DNA from: Klebsormidium nitens
Taxonomy: Eukaryota > Streptophyta > Klebsormidiophyceae > Klebsormidiales > Klebsormidiaceae
Reading direction: 5' to 3'
DNA: 50,570 nt
NCBI GenBank assembly: GCA_000708835.1
Contig: DF237568.1
Coordinates: 1 to 50,570 of the forward strand
Below, one piece after another: positions 1 through 9,687 of the stretch (positions within the stretch are counted from its first letter, which is position 1; each line of letters begins with the position of its first letter). The notes beneath the pieces are model-generated. The model had not been told where the DNA came from, did not search any database, and saw only the letters and a program-made list of their open reading frames with translations. The translations under genes were made by a program, and so were the position numbers.

Positions 1-391
1 TGTACTTTGGCAGCAGTAAGGAAAGGCGACCAATCAGGATGCTGAACGTGACCTTGTCCTCAAAAAAGGTAGGTACCGTGGGCAGACCGGTATGATGCTG
101 TCTGTAGCGGTACCGATTTCGTAGTTCCACCGTGGCATGGCTTCTTCCTCATTGATGTCAACATCTTGTCGTCAGAAGAAGGGAGCCAGCTGCAAATTCT
201 TTGATTCTTTGTCAATTCCCAGACTCAAGAGTGGGGTTGACCGCTAGGGACTTCCCCACACATGTGCATCCGCTCCTATTCAGGACGAGTGAATACGGGC
301 TCTTGGTCAGCTGAGCACAGTTTCCAGGCGGCTTTGATTGCCTGAAAGCACGTCGTCACGCCCAGTGTGAAGCAGAGAGCAGCTGGGTGCA
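1..391. other. Left edge, no gene recognised
   Basis: I see no convincing coding sequence here. Short open frames on both strands have no recognisable protein pattern. The stretch is probably the promoter and 5' leader of the bilin reductase gene whose first proposed coding exon begins at 392, but no TATA box or start site could be fixed. Confidence 0.3.
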
Positions 392-3300
392 ATGGCATGC
401 GCGGGTGCTGCTGCAACTGCACCGTTAGGTATCTCCACGTTTGAGAAACGTGCGAGCTGGTCTGGAATGCAGGCGGACAGTCAATGCCACACGTCAAGCG
501 TCGCTAGGCTGTGTGTGGTGTTCTCCAGAGAAAGCAGCTGGTTGTCTGCAGCTTTGTTGAGGAGTAAAACGTGCAGGGAGCGACAAACGCTGTGTTCTTG
601 TGTAGATAAAAGCCAATTCGCAGCAACTTTCAGCTCCGGAAGGCCTCCGCCAGACAGCCGAAGAGGGCAGAAATGGCTGGGGAGGACACAAGCGCAATTG
701 GCAACGTCGGAAGCAGCTGAGACTGAACGATTTGACAGCCAATGTTCCGAATTGGTGGGATCTCTGGACAGGTTTCCAGGTCGGTGGCGGTTGCTCAGTG
801 ATTGTTTTTTGATCCAAACAGGAGCAGCTTCTCACTTCCGTGGCCCAGAATGTGCCAGAGACGAGTGTCCAATGAATGAGACTTGTTTAAGAAGGTGCTA
901 GTCTGGTCTTCATTCAGTGGCCAAGGGTAGTCTGATTGGCGATGAGTTGATATGATCCCCTGTTTAGGGTCTACTTTTCTTCATTGCTTTGGTGGGTCAA
1001 GTCAGCTTAGATTCAGAGTGAACTGCCTCTTGAGTGGAAGAGGTTTACTGCGTGTTGCTTGGAAGGAGTCTGAGCCATGAAGTCAAGCTGAGTCACAGCA
1101 CCACCAAGCGCTCCTTAAGAAGGCTTAGACAAGGAGCTCCAGTGTAGACAACCATGGTTGTCTGAGCAGAAAGGTATCTCTCTGAACCGATCCTGTCCTG
1201 TGGCAGTACACGAAAGAAAGTTGACCCTCAACTCATAAGCACAGCTGCTTATTGTTGTCGCAGATGACCGTCTGCAAAAGGTGGCCCACCCGTCCGCCAC
1301 CCCCCTCCTCTTCCTTGAGCACATTCAGTACCAGTGGAAGACGCTGCAAGAAAGGGTGCCGGACCTAGCGGACCTGCCACTGCCCCCCGAGATCGCCCTC
1401 CAGACGAGCGCCAAAGGGAAGTGTGGGGCTAGAGTTGAGAACTGGGCGTTCCAGTCGGACACAATGAGGAGAGTGCGCATGACCTACTTCTACAGTGGGG
1501 ACGGGGGGCAAGCTTACAACTGCCTAGTCTATCCAGATACGAGGTGAGGAACGAACCACTTTCATTGATGAAACTGTTTGCTAAAGATTCCTTGATCCTG
1601 AAGAGTTTTCAGATGGTCAACTTTGAAGAGCAGATGAAGAACCTGTCTGTTGCTTACGACACGTATAGCCATCACAGCAGGACCCTTCAGTCCCTGGCGC
1701 CAATAATCTTCCAGTCTGATAAAATCTGCTCTTTCAGAGACAGCACTCTCGTCTCGGTCCTCGGTATCTGGCTTCCTAATTCTTGTATGTGGCAGGAAGT
1801 ACCACAGACTGGAAGCGCGGCCACCTTATCAGTACTTCGCTCTGCGTTTCCATGCAGATTTGACGTGCCTTTACTAGGAGTCGACCTGATTTGCCTTGGG
1901 AAAGACCGCATCCTGTATGTCATCGATTTCCAGCCCCTACAAATGTCAGACGACTACTTGGTGAGCCCACCGTTTCCTGCAATATCCATCTTCAAGTGGC
2001 TCGCAGCGTCTGTGGGCTGCTGCCCAGTCTCTTGTAGTACCTTAAGCGTGCTTGAGCGCGCGCAGGTCCATTGCGGAACCAGATTGAGGGCCCGCTCAGC
2101 GTGATTCCTTCGAGTGCAGTTTCATGGAGATGGCACACTAGTGCATCGTCTCCCAAAACGCTATTTACTTTTTGGCAATGCCATGCGAACAGTGAGGAGC
2201 GCGATTGGGGCGTCTTTTAGAAGAGCGCCGCTGCTTTGCATCTCCTTTCTTGCGGTGAAGTTTATCACATCCAACGACAATCGCACTTTCTAATGGTGCC
2301 TCGATTTTCTGGTTACTGCGTTTGAAAAGAAAGCGCCACGGTCTTGCGGTTTTGTGCTTACTGTACTTTCCAACACCTTCATAAACGATGAGACGATCTA
2401 TCGGTTCCTCACAAATCTTGGGGCACTGTCTTCAGGAGAAGTACACGGCAATCCTGGCCCCCGTCCACGAGCAGTACCTGGACCTGATCGGGAGCATGTC
2501 TGCGAAGCACTTCGACGAGGCCCAATTCTTCTCGAAGCGCATGCTCTTTGTGCGCACCGCCGACACTGACCTCTTCAAGGTGAGCCCTCGTGTTCCTTTC
2601 TCGAACCACGAGATTTCCAAAGGAGCGCACTTCCTTCGTCCTGTACAGGCCCCACGTGCTGCACTCGTGTCAAAAAATCATCGACCTTCGTTCGGGTATG
2701 AGAAACGGAGCCCGACCTTGATCGTTCTCGTCCTCAGAAGCAAAGCAAGGAGTCGTTCGCGTTTCGGTTGCATCGACTGGAGAGTGACTTTCATTCTGGA
2801 ACGAGGCAGCATTAGCAGGATCCTCTGGGACGAAGAAACTATCAGAGCAGCCGAGGCTTACTCCCATTTCGATTTTGTATTGGGCACTTTGCGAAAGTCA
2901 GACTTAGAAATTGCGTCGACCAGGAAGCGCAACAGCTCAGGAGAACGCTGTGATTAGTGACAGTGCTTATAAGGGCACCTCAGGTATTCCAGCCTGAGCG
3001 ATCATGTTCCTGACTGTTCTCGGACCGGAGATCCGAAACCCGCAAGCCCATACCAGCATTTCCCAGTCGGAAAAGATCTCATCTGCGAAAGCGCGTGCAA
3101 TTCCGCAGGCTCCGCACGGGCGGCTTTTCCACGCGTTGATGGAGTACCTGGCTGCGTACCACGCCGTCCTGGAGCGCGCGGTTCCGGACGGCAGCGCGGA
3201 CGCCCGGCAAGCGGTCCAAGCGGCGCAGGACGCGTATGACGTGTACAGCGAGCAGCGGGACCCGGCCATCGGGCTCTTCCGGAGCTACTTCGGGCACGAG

Positions 3301-3888
3301 GTAAGAACACGTTCCTCAATTTTAATCTTGTTGCTGGTGTCTGCGTGTTGTCTTCCTGAAGTCACGCCGTCGCCTAGAGTCTCTTCCGGAAGTGAGCAAG
3401 CGTTTGGGGGGGAGGAAACCAGCATCGGGCCGCGCCCCTCTGGTTGGACGCAAGCAACCTAGCGGACGTTCTAGGTCGACTTGCTTCGAAAGTCGGGTGC
3501 CGAGAAAGGTTTCTTTTGACCTCCCACATGTGTTTCTGATCAATTTACATGGAGCATTGGATCCTCCGCACCTCCTCCTGTAGCAATCAAAACTTCCTCT
3601 GATTCACGTTTCTAAGATTCAGACTGGTTCGGATCCCATCTCTATGGCAACGGAGCGTGTCGCTGGGCAGCCTGCTAAATGTGTCCAACTTTGACCTTGT
3701 GAACTTTCTTAACCTGGTGAAATAGCTTCATTGATTGGCGCAACGTTGATCAGCAACGGAAGGATCATTTATTGCTAATTTGTCGTTGTCGTTGTGTCGA
3801 GCAGTGGGCCGAGTCCTTCACTAAGGACTTCCTCTTTCCGGGGTCGAGAAGAACAGACGCGAAAGATGAGCACTTCGACGTGAGTTGA
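392..3888 (+). CDS. Ferredoxin-dependent bilin reductase (HY2/PebA/PUBS family), 6 exons
   Basis: Enzymes of this family use reduced ferredoxin to reduce biliverdin or a derivative to a phytobilin such as the phytochrome chromophore, in the plastid. Proposed exons are 392-779, 1264-1543, 1858-1960, 2436-2579, 3109-3300 and 3805-3888, giving 396 aa; all phases agree. Family marks are PLLGVDL followed by VIDFQPL (Asp about 246), EAQFFSKRMLF, FHALMEYLAAY and YSEQRDPA (Asp about 356). The two Asp lie where HY2-family proton donors are placed; that assignment is from memory. The first exon is Ala/Ser/Arg-rich and resembles a chloroplast transit peptide; it is the weakest part and rests on phase and composition. 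The frame ends at a stop directly after a GTGAGT, so a longer last exon cannot be excluded. Product specificity (phytochromobilin, phycourobilin or phycoerythrobilin type) cannot be settled by eye. Confidence 0.85.
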
Positions 3889-4562
3889 GGAATGTCTTGT
3901 ACCATGTATAGTTCAGAAATTTGACATGCGAGACGGCTAAACAGCCGTAGGTGTTGTCGAATGAGACGGGAATCTTACCATCGTTGATCGCACTAGCTGA
4001 GCCACTAGTTGCTAATGCCAGAAACTTCCAACAATATGCAACAACGATCTGTATAGTAGGGCTCTGCTTGACGTCTTTGCAGTTGGTCTAGCAGACATCA
4101 TTGACCCCCTATGTAGCCATCACTGGAGACTGACTAATCAGCTCGACAAGTCGGTGATCGAGAAGGAGATTAGAAACAATTCAGCTACCTCGCCCGCTAG
4201 ACCGTCCGTTCCATGTCAAGAGAAACGTAAACAATGTGACAGGCACGGCTCGCAAACAGCTCGAGTGATTCTGTTTTGTGCCATCTTCGTTTGGAGCACA
4301 TGTATGCTTCGTTGTCATGACAAAGATCATGTACAAGATATCGTCAAATCAATGCGTGGCTTGCTCCTTCCATGCCAGTAGCTTCGACCCTAGACTTCTT
4401 AGATCAACGTGACAGGCTTGGCAAAAGGCGCACACATGTGAGTCAGAATTTGATTATGAAGCGCGCCGCGACTAATCGGAGCGTCGTCTGCGCAAGCTCA
4501 GTACCGAACATCTGTCTCCGGCGCCAGGACAAGTTGAGCCTGGCTGCGCGCACCTAGCTTAG
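3889..4562. other. 3' flank of bilin reductase gene, no gene seen
   Basis: This AT-leaning stretch lies between the last recognised bilin reductase exon and an inverted-repeat element. Only short shadow frames occur. If the GTGAGT at about 3880 is a real donor, a further 3' exon could lie here, but I found no family-like peptide. Confidence 0.3.
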
Positions 4563-5885
4563 TACACGGGACAGCTACGGTGCAAAATGCGGCCGGGGCA
4601 AATTGACCGGAATCAAATTTATCGGCGGCGGAGCACGCCGCACATTGCGACGATACGGTCGAATTTTGACGGGTCAAATTTGGGTACTTCGTGGGTGGTC
4701 GATCGGTCGACCGTACCAATATCCCCCGAGTTTTTGAAGGTCTGCTGCAAATTTGCCCCAATTTTCCCATATTTGGCTGTAAAATTGGGGTGTAAAGCCA
4801 TGACTCCACAAGGACTTCCAATAGATATACAGAGATGCAACCTGTGCAGGGGGTTCAAGCTTGGAGTGTTGAAGAGCATGATGTAATTCACTTGGCAAGG
4901 AACTTCCATTTCAACATGGTTCCAGGCTCATAATCAGGCAAAGGTAGGCAAAGAAGAGCTTTGTCAAGACCACCATATCTTGAAGACAAAGGGCAACTCT
5001 TCACATCAATCCTTCAAATTGGACCCTCATTCTCACGGCCGTTGAAATATCGTAAGGGGTACCCAAGTCCGCGGTCAGCCGGGCAGTATTTCAGTCTTTA
5101 CGCTATTTGTAAATTACGCCCGGGGCGTACCGGTACCGGTAGGGACAAAACAATTATGTACGGTCCGTACCACTTTACCGGTAGGTAGAGAGAACTGGCA
5201 CGGAACCGCAATAGTGTGTCAGAAAGTACGTACCGTACCGGCAAAGGAATTCACCTTTAAATAATTATTTTGAGGAAAACCGAAAAGTTGGAAACTAAAT
5301 TGGGCCCCCAGGGCGAAAAGGAGAAACCAGTAAAATAATAGAAAATAGCTCGAATCTGCTAAAATAAAGTTCAAAAATTCGCTTGCCGCGAAATGTAAAA
5401 TAACTTCTCAGACCCCTTGGCGAAACCTTAAAACTTCCATAATTAATTATTCTCGGCCGATGGGGGTGAATTCCTTTGCCAGTACGGTACCAACATGGTA
5501 CCATCCTGCCATCCAGCCGCAGAGCTCCTAAAAGTGGAACCGTGTAGTAGCTAGGGTAGGTGTTGTCTAAATAAGGTAAATACGCATGTACCGGCCGATC
5601 TATAAAGTCCATGTGCTTTATCCTGCCATGCCAATTTCTATTACAGCGTTACATCCTGGTAAGTCCGGTCAATCGATTTCCGGGCAATTGTAGAAATGAA
5701 TAATCCGGGGCCAAACTGCCGCAAATTGACAGCGATTTTCTACCCCGGTCAATTTCGGCCGCGGCGAGAAGTGCCGGGATTTGGCGCAACTGCAAAATTG
5801 GACTCGTACGGAACTCCGGTGAAATATCCCCGCCGGACGGTGCAATTCCGCCCCGACCTACATTGCACCGTAGCTGTCCCGTGTA
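4563..5885. mobile_element. Non-autonomous DNA transposon/MITE-like element with terminal inverted repeats
   Basis: The left end TACACGGGACAGCTACGGTG followed by CAA is matched exactly, as reverse complement, at 5863-5885, a 23-base perfect inverted pair. If the outer TA is read as target duplication, the element runs 4565-5883 with 21-base termini beginning CACGGGAC. The subterminal regions on both sides share CGGGGC and AATTG-type motifs as diverged inverted copies. No transposase-like frame is present inside, so the element would need help in trans. A TA target site fits mariner-like elements, but the terminus alone does not assign a superfamily. Confidence 0.75.
5231..5489. repeat. Internal inverted repeat pair within the element
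   Basis: The arms 5231-5255 and 5465-5489 are reverse complements with one mismatch in 25; the core is GGCAAAGGAATTCACC. About 210 AT-rich bases separate them. This could be the fold-back centre of the larger element or the ends of a second element nested in it. Confidence 0.7.
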
Positions 5886-6695
5886 GGTGACCGTGACGTG
5901 CTGGCATGCGCGCTGGGCGCGACGGGTACGTTCCGCGGCGGCTTCAAACTGACAGACTGCATAGACTAAAATTTGCATGCTGCTTCCCGGCCATCAAGTT
6001 TTTAGCTAGCTTCCGATCCAGACAAATTGTAGTAAGAAGCTCGCCGGTGAGTCATGCATGTTGTATAAGTCTAGCTGTTCGAGAACCTAGAACCTACATG
6101 TTCGCGATCAAAGCCACATTGACATCGGAAGGTAGACTGCAGGCCAGGGATTCAGTAGATTTAAAGAGATTCCTCAAATCAGGTTTCCTCCGAGACGGTG
6201 TGGCGCCGCTCTTTAATGACGTATGCCTACGATGAGCATCTGGCACGCGGGCAGTGCATGCAGCCAACACATTCAGTACATTCAATATGACTCAATTGGA
6301 ATATTGATTTCAAGCTAGAGCAGGCCTCGGGAGGAGATATTGCATGCACCGCTTCGATTTCTATCATTCTTGAGCCTAGGCTTAGATCTGAGAAGCCACA
6401 CATATGGTCTTATGGTTTGTCATTTGTGGAGCTGCAAATCATCACAATATGGGCGTGCGTAGATATTCGTAGTGTCTATCCACACGATCAACTCTTCGGA
6501 CCAGAACGCTTTCAATTCAGATCCTGAGTGAAACAAAATAACAGAATTGGGCGTCACATAAGCACGCGGCATTGAGGAGAGTCTCTCAAGGATCTTATAG
6601 GCAGTCTACCGTCTTATCGGGCTGAACAAAAAATGTTCTGAGGTACTCAGTAGCCACAAATTTTATGCATCCAATTAATCTGGCGGTCCCCTTCG
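5886..6695. other. Intergenic, no gene seen
   Basis: Between the inverted-repeat element and the stop of the SGNH-like gene. No coding frame of recognisable character; part is presumably the 3' untranslated region of the minus-strand gene. Confidence 0.3.
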
Positions 6696-7907
6696 TCAAC
6701 GAGCAAAGCTGCTATTCAGTCCCCACCCATGTCTCTTTCTCATGTTTTCCTCAAGTTCTTTGTCCTGGTGATCGATAAGAAACTCCTGATATTCCAGATC
6801 GTCTGCATTCGTGCAAAAGCTCTCTAGATCTCCTATGATATAGTTGAAGTCTAGCAACGCCATAGTTCGGTAGAAAGGCGTGGCTGGATGTATGCCGTCT
6901 CCATGTGTCACTTGCAGCCACACGTGTCTTCTGTCCAGATACCTCGTCAATCTGTAGGCGTCGACTACTTTCCACACTTTGTTGACAGCAAAGTGTCGTT
7001 CCTGAATTTTGACAAAAAGATCCGTCCTTTCGTTTCGACGGATGGGATCAAGGTTCGAGATAACTTCCTCGTCGCAAGCCGTCATCGTATGATAGATAAA
7101 CTTGGTCAAGGGGAGCCCTTTCGTCCCACCAATGACCTGCGACGCCTTTTGTTGCTCAAGTATCTGCGTCACTTGGATGGTCAACTTCTCTAAGTCTTTC
7201 TCATAAGACAGTTGGCCTTGGCCATAAACTATGTGGTGCAATCCCATGTTAAATATGACCGCCGACGGCTGGATGGAATCCGGCTGAAAGAAGTACTCGC
7301 TGTAGCGTAAAACTTGAACAATGAACTGGGCCCCGAAATATGTGATACAGAAGTCGAAGCCCCCTTCTTCCAGATTTTCTTTCACGAGCTCGCGAGTTCG
7401 CCTAGGGTCATGATTCTGATCGGGCAACGTCCAAGTCTTACAGGCGCCTCGCTCGAGGCCCGTTCCGTTCCGAGGATCAGACGAACGGCAACAAATACCG
7501 CACACGAAATCTGCACGCACGGTATCTATACCCAAATCGTTAACCATCGCCACAAACTGGTAATGAAGCAGGGAGTCACCCATCAGATGCACCCACGCCT
7601 GGCCCTTTCTTGCGGCTAGAAAGCTTCCCAGGTCGGCAATTGATCGGAACTCCAGGTTGCAGTTCACTTTTTGGACCTGGTCCAGTGACGTGAGATTCGC
7701 CAGTTGAAGGATATCACACGGCACCAAGCAAGTGTCCTGCTCGATCCCATTGCTTCTGGAGTTCTCGAGCGCGAACCGTTCTGATACTTGGCTCTTGACT
7801 CCACTTGTGTGGAGCAAAGTCGGCCGCAGAAGGACGGAGTCTGTGGAATACATAACGTCGCGACTCACGAGTCCAACGAAGAACATTACGAGCCCTGCAA
7901 ATATCAT
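6696..7907 (-). CDS. SGNH/PC-esterase-like type II membrane protein
   Basis: A single 403-aa frame. Residues 1-20 are a hydrophobic segment at the extreme N-terminus, typical of a Golgi signal anchor. The catalytic blocks of the SGNH fold are visible: block I as GDS (110-112), the block III Asn in FNMGLHH (220-225), and a final Asp-x-x-His in HGDGIHP (Asp337, His340). This pattern fits the PC-esterase/TBL/Cas1p group, which moves or removes acyl groups on glycans; substrate is unknown. Cysteines at 137-140 and near 60-64 may form lumenal disulfides. The gene has no intron, unlike its neighbours. The start codon lies just upstream of an acceptor-like TTTGCAG, so an upstream exon remains possible, though the anchor then would begin differently. 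Confidence 0.75.
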   Translation of the reverse strand: MIFAGLVMFFVGLVSRDVMYSTDSVLLRPTLLHTSGVKSQVSERFALENSRSNGIEQDTCLVPCDILQLANLTSLDQVQKVNCNLEFRSIADLGSFLAARKGQAWVHLMGDSLLHYQFVAMVNDLGIDTVRADFVCGICCRSSDPRNGTGLERGACKTWTLPDQNHDPRRTRELVKENLEEGGFDFCITYFGAQFIVQVLRYSEYFFQPDSIQPSAVIFNMGLHHIVYGQGQLSYEKDLEKLTIQVTQILEQQKASQVIGGTKGLPLTKFIYHTMTACDEEVISNLDPIRRNERTDLFVKIQERHFAVNKVWKVVDAYRLTRYLDRRHVWLQVTHGDGIHPATPFYRTMALLDFNYIIGDLESFCTNADDLEYQEFLIDHQDKELEENMRKRHGWGLNSSFAR

Positions 7908-8919
7908 GGCAAGAGTTTGTCATTGCCAGTGTTGTTGCAAATTTTTTGAGAGCTCTGGTAGGATGTCACTTGCCGTTCTAGTCCTTTTGACATGACGAGT
8001 GTTTTCTGCCTCGAAACTACGCATGAATGATCAAGTGATTGATTCACTGCATAGTCAAGTCTGCTGTATAAGCCAGTGACGGCAAAGTCACGGTATTCTG
8101 CTAGACTCGTTAGCATTTTCTTCCTTGCTTTGAACTCAGCGAACGACCCGTGAGAGTGTATTTCGAACTGATCTGGGACTGTTTTCGAATACTTCAGTGC
8201 AAAGCAGTCGCTTTCGAGGTTACAACACAGTCACTCTGGCAGTTCGTTTACTAGAGTCTGAAGTGTACCTTACAGAATGACGAAGAAAGAATACGTGAAA
8301 AAAGTTCAGAACTTCCCATCTGGAAACATATGAAATTTTAGCACAACTTGTTCTGCCTTCCGGAAGTTGCATTTTTACCAAGATTGTCCTTAATTCTGAG
8401 AAACATCAGCGCCCATGACAAATATTATACGGTAATATCCATGCTCTGAAGTTTGAAGAGTCGAAGCTGCCTTTGTTTTACCTTCGATTTCTTGCGACTG
8501 ATGAAACCTACATATGGTCCATTTTTTTCAAGGCTAAAAGGATACACGACTTATTTCGAAAGATAATCGGACTCTCATCTTACCTGCGATTCCAGCTAGC
8601 GAGAGACGGATGGTGCCGGGCCCCATACCTGCCTTTACGAGGTCTTCAATGACGTTGAAGGACCTTCGAACCGAACCTTTTCATCAGATGTCCCTGCCCT
8701 GCAGCCAGCCGTCAGTGCGCGGAATAGATCACTTGGAGGCAACAGGACAAAACGATTCCGCCCGCAAAATGCCCTTTGCTTTTAGTATACTGTGAAATGA
8801 ACAAACCGCTAAGTGCTTTTGGAAAACGCGCTGCGGCTCCCTGAGCTCCCGGTTCCCTCCATGGCAAATGAGCAGAGAAAACTTCGCTCAATTTTCAGAA
8901 GGCTGCGGATTGGAAGGTT

Positions 8920-9104
8920 TGCTTGACGTGACGGCATGACTCCGAATAACTAGTACTCTGTATCCTCTGAAGTCTGCTTGATGTGACGGCATGCATGCCT
9001 CAGAATACCTATTACTTCGGATACTCTCATTCTGCTTGATGTGACGGCATGACCAGAATACCGTACTTCGGATACTCCGCAACTGCTTGATGTGACGGCA
9101 TGAC
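8920..9104. repeat. Four spaced copies of a 21-base motif
   Basis: The motif TGCTTGATGTGACGGCATGA recurs at about 8920, 8975, 9033 and 9084, spaced 51-58 bases. Copy 1 carries a C for T change (TTGACGTGACGG) and copy 2 diverges after GGCATG. Spacers share CAGAATAC and CTTCGGATACTC. Each copy holds TGACG, a core bound by plant TGA-type bZIP factors; a regulatory role is inferred only from this. Confidence 0.8.
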
Positions 9105-9156
9105 TTATAAATCTTCGTACTCTGATGATCCGAGTTTTGGCTCGATTGGCTTGCCG

Positions 9157-9231
9157 CTTTACTATAGTAAAGAGAGAGCTTTAGTAATGAAGTAACTTCG
9201 CGGTTCGGGCGACGTCGCTGTACGACGTCGC
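9157..9231. repeat. Two perfect palindromic sites
   Basis: CTTTACTATAGTAAAG at 9157-9172 is a perfect 16-base palindrome. At 9209-9231, GCGACGTCG and CGACGTCGC flank a 5-base spacer, giving a perfect 9-base stem; each arm contains GACGTC, itself a bZIP-type core. They lie just right of the four-copy repeat. Confidence 0.7.
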
Positions 9232-9687
9232 GGTGCGGCCCTGAGTGTAAGACTTAATCGGGCTTGCGGGAAAGCGTCGCAAGGCAGCGGCCGACTATGA
9301 AACGTACAGTTGATGGCAAAAATCTGCTACGTAATGGATGGCCTGCTTTTTCCGACTGCCCTGCGCGTCGGCGGGGGTCAGTGCTCTTTCTAACTACATG
9401 CATACATATCAATGTGTACAAGCATTACAAACATAGCTGTATATATCAGGGCCATGCATTCGATCAGTGACCGACCAAACGATTCCGACGCTTCAAGGTG
9501 TTCAAATCGGTCAACAATTCTTCTACGTTCAAAAACAAGCAAACAGCAGGCCTCGAGTCCGCAACTATACGAGCTGATAACGATCTCTGCACCATCCAGA
9601 ACGCTCTACTAGTGTTTACAGCCAAAAGTTCCTCCCCCAACCTTCGTGCGGATCCTACACTCTCTCTTTCCAAACTTCGCCGCTCTT

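Larger units (their letters stand above)
7908..9687. other. Intergenic region between two minus-strand genes
   Basis: Holds the upstream region of the SGNH-like gene and the 3' flank of the membrane-protein gene ending at 9688. No protein pattern was recognised. A block of spaced repeats and palindromes at 8920-9231 is described separately. Confidence 0.4.
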
